Shown in pieces: positions 53,007 to 55,000 of a stretch of DNA of 55,000 nucleotides. The notes under the pieces are model-generated. The model was not told the DNA's origin. It was given only the letters and a program-made list of their open reading frames with translations, and made no database searches. Within the stretch, counting starts at the first letter, position 1. Every line of letters begins with the position of its first letter. Source of the DNA: an uncultured Pseudomonadota bacterium (lineage in GTDB: Bacteria; Myxococcota_A; UBA796; CAJQPC01); assembly GCA_913060515.1 (NCBI GenBank), contig CAJXRZ010000040.1, positions 1 through 55,000 of the forward strand. Reading direction: 5' to 3'. The translations under genes and the position numbers were made by a program.

Positions 53007-53915
53007 ATGCTTTGGATGTTGGTGTTGGGATGTGCAGGGGGCGAGACGGAGGATTCGGGGGAGCCGGTGGATGGCTTTGTGAAGCTCTTCGCGGGTGTAA
53101 GCGAGGCTAGCCCGACGTACTGCGCGGTGCGCGCAGACGGCACCCCCACCTGTTTTGGGGATGCCTTTGGTGTGCGTGACGTGCCGGTGAATCAGGGCTT
53201 TCTTCAGATCCTACCCAATCAGCAGTGCGGCTTGGACCTGGATGGAGAGGTGCTCTGCTGGAAGGAGGATTGGGGGCTCTTCGCGGAGCTGCCGCCGGGT
53301 CCATACAGCAAGATTATGGCGAACGATCCATTGCGCACTTCTGATGCCTTTGTTCTGGCTATGCGGCAAGGGTCTGGGGAGCTGGTGCTTGCCACCGAGT
53401 CCACGGATGTCGCAGACAATGCCCCGGAGCAGGGAACGGAGGTCTTGGACTTTGTCGGCAGAACCTTTGAGTTGGGTTCCGGCTGCATGGTGCTCTTGGA
53501 TGGGTCCATTTCCTGTTTTCCCGAAGGCGCGGAGGATCGTTTCCAGCACGACATCCCAAAAGGTAGCTTTGAGCGTGTGTTCCAGATATGGACGCACTTC
53601 TGTGCTCTGGATGCGGATGGATACGCGAGCTGCTTTGGGGAGTTTTTCCAGGGCTTTGAAGCGGAGATGGTCGAGGCAGGGCCACCACTGATTGAGATCG
53701 AAGGGCCCTTTCTGCTCACCCAAGACAACGAGTTTGTCTTGGCCGACTACAGCTATCCCCTGGGCGAGGACACGATTCAGGAGGGCGACCTGTTCGTGGA
53801 TCTGTCCTACTCCGTGCATGAGTGCGCGATTCCGCTTGAGCGGCCGGACACGGTGGAATGCCACCACATGGATGAGTACCCGATGGCGGTGTTGCCGCCG
53901 GGTGTGGATGACTGA
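53007..53915 (+). CDS. RCC1/regulator-of-chromosome-condensation-like repeat lipoprotein
   Basis: 302 residues from the ATG at 53007, which follows GGAGGG; ATGs at 52995 and 52983 are alternatives. The N-terminus MLWMLVLGCAGG is a minimal lipoprotein signal. The body has repeats of the form TYCAVRADGTPTCFGD, QCGLDLDGEVLCWK, GCMVLLDGSISCFP and FCALDADGYASCFG, typical of bacterial RCC1-like beta-propeller proteins with paired Cys. The role is unknown; it may bind partners at the cell surface. It stands between the radical SAM operon and the SpvB-like gene. Confidence 0.75.
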   Translation: MLWMLVLGCAGGETEDSGEPVDGFVKLFAGVSEASPTYCAVRADGTPTCFGDAFGVRDVPVNQGFLQILPNQQCGLDLDGEVLCWKEDWGLFAELPPGPYSKIMANDPLRTSDAFVLAMRQGSGELVLATESTDVADNAPEQGTEVLDFVGRTFELGSGCMVLLDGSISCFPEGAEDRFQHDIPKGSFERVFQIWTHFCALDADGYASCFGEFFQGFEAEMVEAGPPLIEIEGPFLLTQDNEFVLADYSYPLGEDTIQEGDLFVDLSYSVHECAIPLERPDTVECHHMDEYPMAVLPPGVDD

Positions 53916-53977
53916 GAGATTGGGGATGTTGAGACAATAGTGGGCGGACCAAGCGATTGGCTTGGGGGGAGATGAGA

Positions 53978-55000
53978 ATGACGAATCAGATTTGGGCTGT
54001 GGGCCTAATGTGGACCCTGGGCGGAGTGGCTGAAGCTTCGCCCAGTCAGCAGGGGACGGCAGGCGCGGACCCTGATCTGGCTTCGCAAGGCATGCATGGC
54101 TTGTCCTATTCTTCGGGCGGGTACTCCGACTCGGTACGCTTTGAAGTTCCCGCTGGCGTGGCTGGTCACAGCCCCACGGTTGGCCTGAGCTATGCCCAGT
54201 CGCTTCCGGACGGTGCCTTGGGCAAGGGCTGGAACCTCAACGCTGGAGGAAAGATCACCCGAAACTCGGGCTCAGGAGGCGGAGTTCCGGAACATGGAGG
54301 CGCCACTGCGGAGACCTTCTTCCTCAACGGTCAAGAGCTACACTTGGTCTCCAACGCTCTCGGGAGCTGGTATGAGCCCGAGCACTGGGATGGGTCACGG
54401 GCCGACTACGACGGCTCAAGCAACACCTGGACGGTGATCAAGGACGGGACAGTCTCGACCTACTCCTACGTCGTGACCGTTGTCCCGGGTGCGTTCCATG
54501 GCACCTTGTTCAAGGGGGCTACCGCCAGCTGGATGCTCACATCGGTCAAGGACCGTTTTGGCAACGTGGTGCAGTACGAGTATACGCAGCCTTCGGTCCA
54601 CTCCACGGACTTGAACACTCAATACGGCTCACTCACTGGCGAGGTTTTGCTCAGCCGCATCCATTGGGGAGCAGCCGAGGTCCTGTTCAACTACGAGCTT
54701 CGACCCAACGGCGAGAGCACTGTTACTTACCGTCCAGGGCGTCGCGAAATCCGTGAAAATCGGCTTTCTGATGTGGAGATTCGCCTTGGCGGCGTACTCT
54801 ACTCCGCCTACGATTTGGTCTACACCGACGAGTCCAGCACCTTTGGCTACTCCCCGACCCCGACCCCTGTCTCTCTTCTGCGCGAAGTGGTCAGGAACAG
54901 CACTGGTGGGGGCACTGACCTGTTGATCCGGGCCATGGACTATCACTTACTGAGTCCCGCAAAGGTGTTGATCCCGTGGGCTGAACGTGTGATCTCTTCT
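53978..55000 (+). CDS. SpvB/TcB-RHS-type protein, N-terminal part (runs off window)
   Basis: 341 codons are open from the ATG at 53978 (GGGGGGAG upstream; an ATG at 53972 is in frame) to the window end. The N-terminus MTNQIWAVGLMWTLGGVAEA is a plausible signal. It is followed by FEVPAGVAGHSPTVGLSYAQ, DGALGKGWNLNAGGKITR and VKDRFGNVVQYEYTQ, the SpvB/TcB opening and RHS-like repeats. Such proteins form large shells around a toxic C-terminal fragment. The toxin domain and any immunity gene lie beyond the window, so type and target are unknown. Confidence 0.85.
   Translation, partial: MTNQIWAVGLMWTLGGVAEASPSQQGTAGADPDLASQGMHGLSYSSGGYSDSVRFEVPAGVAGHSPTVGLSYAQSLPDGALGKGWNLNAGGKITRNSGSGGGVPEHGGATAETFFLNGQELHLVSNALGSWYEPEHWDGSRADYDGSSNTWTVIKDGTVSTYSYVVTVVPGAFHGTLFKGATASWMLTSVKDRFGNVVQYEYTQPSVHSTDLNTQYGSLTGEVLLSRIHWGAAEVLFNYELRPNGESTVTYRPGRREIRENRLSDVEIRLGGVLYSAYDLVYTDESSTFGYSPTPTPVSLLREVVRNSTGGGTDLLIRAMDYHLLSPAKVLIPWAERVISS

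Overview
The window is a gene-dense (over 95% coding), GC-rich chromosomal segment with no RNA genes, CRISPR arrays or insertion sequences that I can see. The gene content points to a Myxococcota-like (deltaproteobacterial) organism. Evidence is a set of cell-surface proteins with a MYXO-CTERM-like tail (Gly-Gly-Cys, a hydrophobic stretch, an Arg cluster), MopE-type CDGxDNDCDG repeats, an MglA-like small GTPase, many lipoproteins, Asp-Thr-Gly linkers and a STAND-type regulator. This assignment is inference; there is no rRNA or marker gene to fix it.

Layout. 1-5000: a truncated GspE/PilB secretion ATPase, small envelope proteins, moaC (molybdopterin synthesis) and a lipoprotein with a clear UUCG-loop terminator. 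5018-9354: a polytopic membrane protein, speA (arginine decarboxylase) and a frame-broken membrane gene. 9361-17074 (minus): six genes joined by 1-4 nt stop/start overlaps. They run from an ABC-2 permease, a GldG-like protein and a DUF4340 protein into an ECF-like importer (candidate S component fused to a lipoprotein domain, double ATPase, T component). 17159-24572: a membrane-anchored protein, a hybrid sensor kinase split by a frameshift, a penicillin acylase-family lipoprotein, a LysR regulator divergent from a di-iron protein, and an atypical Nudix protein. 24569-35051: three tandem beta-helix surface proteins, a discoidin-like protein, a VTT membrane protein, an NAD(P)-binding protein and a MopE-repeat/fibrinogen-like lipoprotein. 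35690-41350: a translationally coupled four-gene operon of exported proteins, including a zinc phospholipase C/S1-P1-type enzyme and a protein with a PD-(D/E)XK-like motif. 41345-49183: a STAND regulator, an ArsS-like radical SAM protein, a degenerate MglA-like protein, a QEGLA (DUF1704) peptidase-like protein, lipoproteins and a MORN-type protein. 49214-55000: DNA polymerase IV, a two-gene radical SAM operon, an RCC1-like lipoprotein and the start of a large SpvB/RHS-type protein.

Two genome-wide habits stand out. First, about a dozen genes carry a TAGACT/TANNNT hexamer exactly 6-7 nt before the start codon and no Shine-Dalgarno sequence, which implies leaderless transcripts. Second, many exported proteins begin with a tiny, uncharged, Trp/Leu-rich signal (pattern M-x-W-x-L-L-x-A-C) that is much shorter than textbook signal peptides. 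The strongest candidate for an undescribed system is the 35690-41350 secreted-hydrolase operon; the Gld-like/ECF super-operon is the second.
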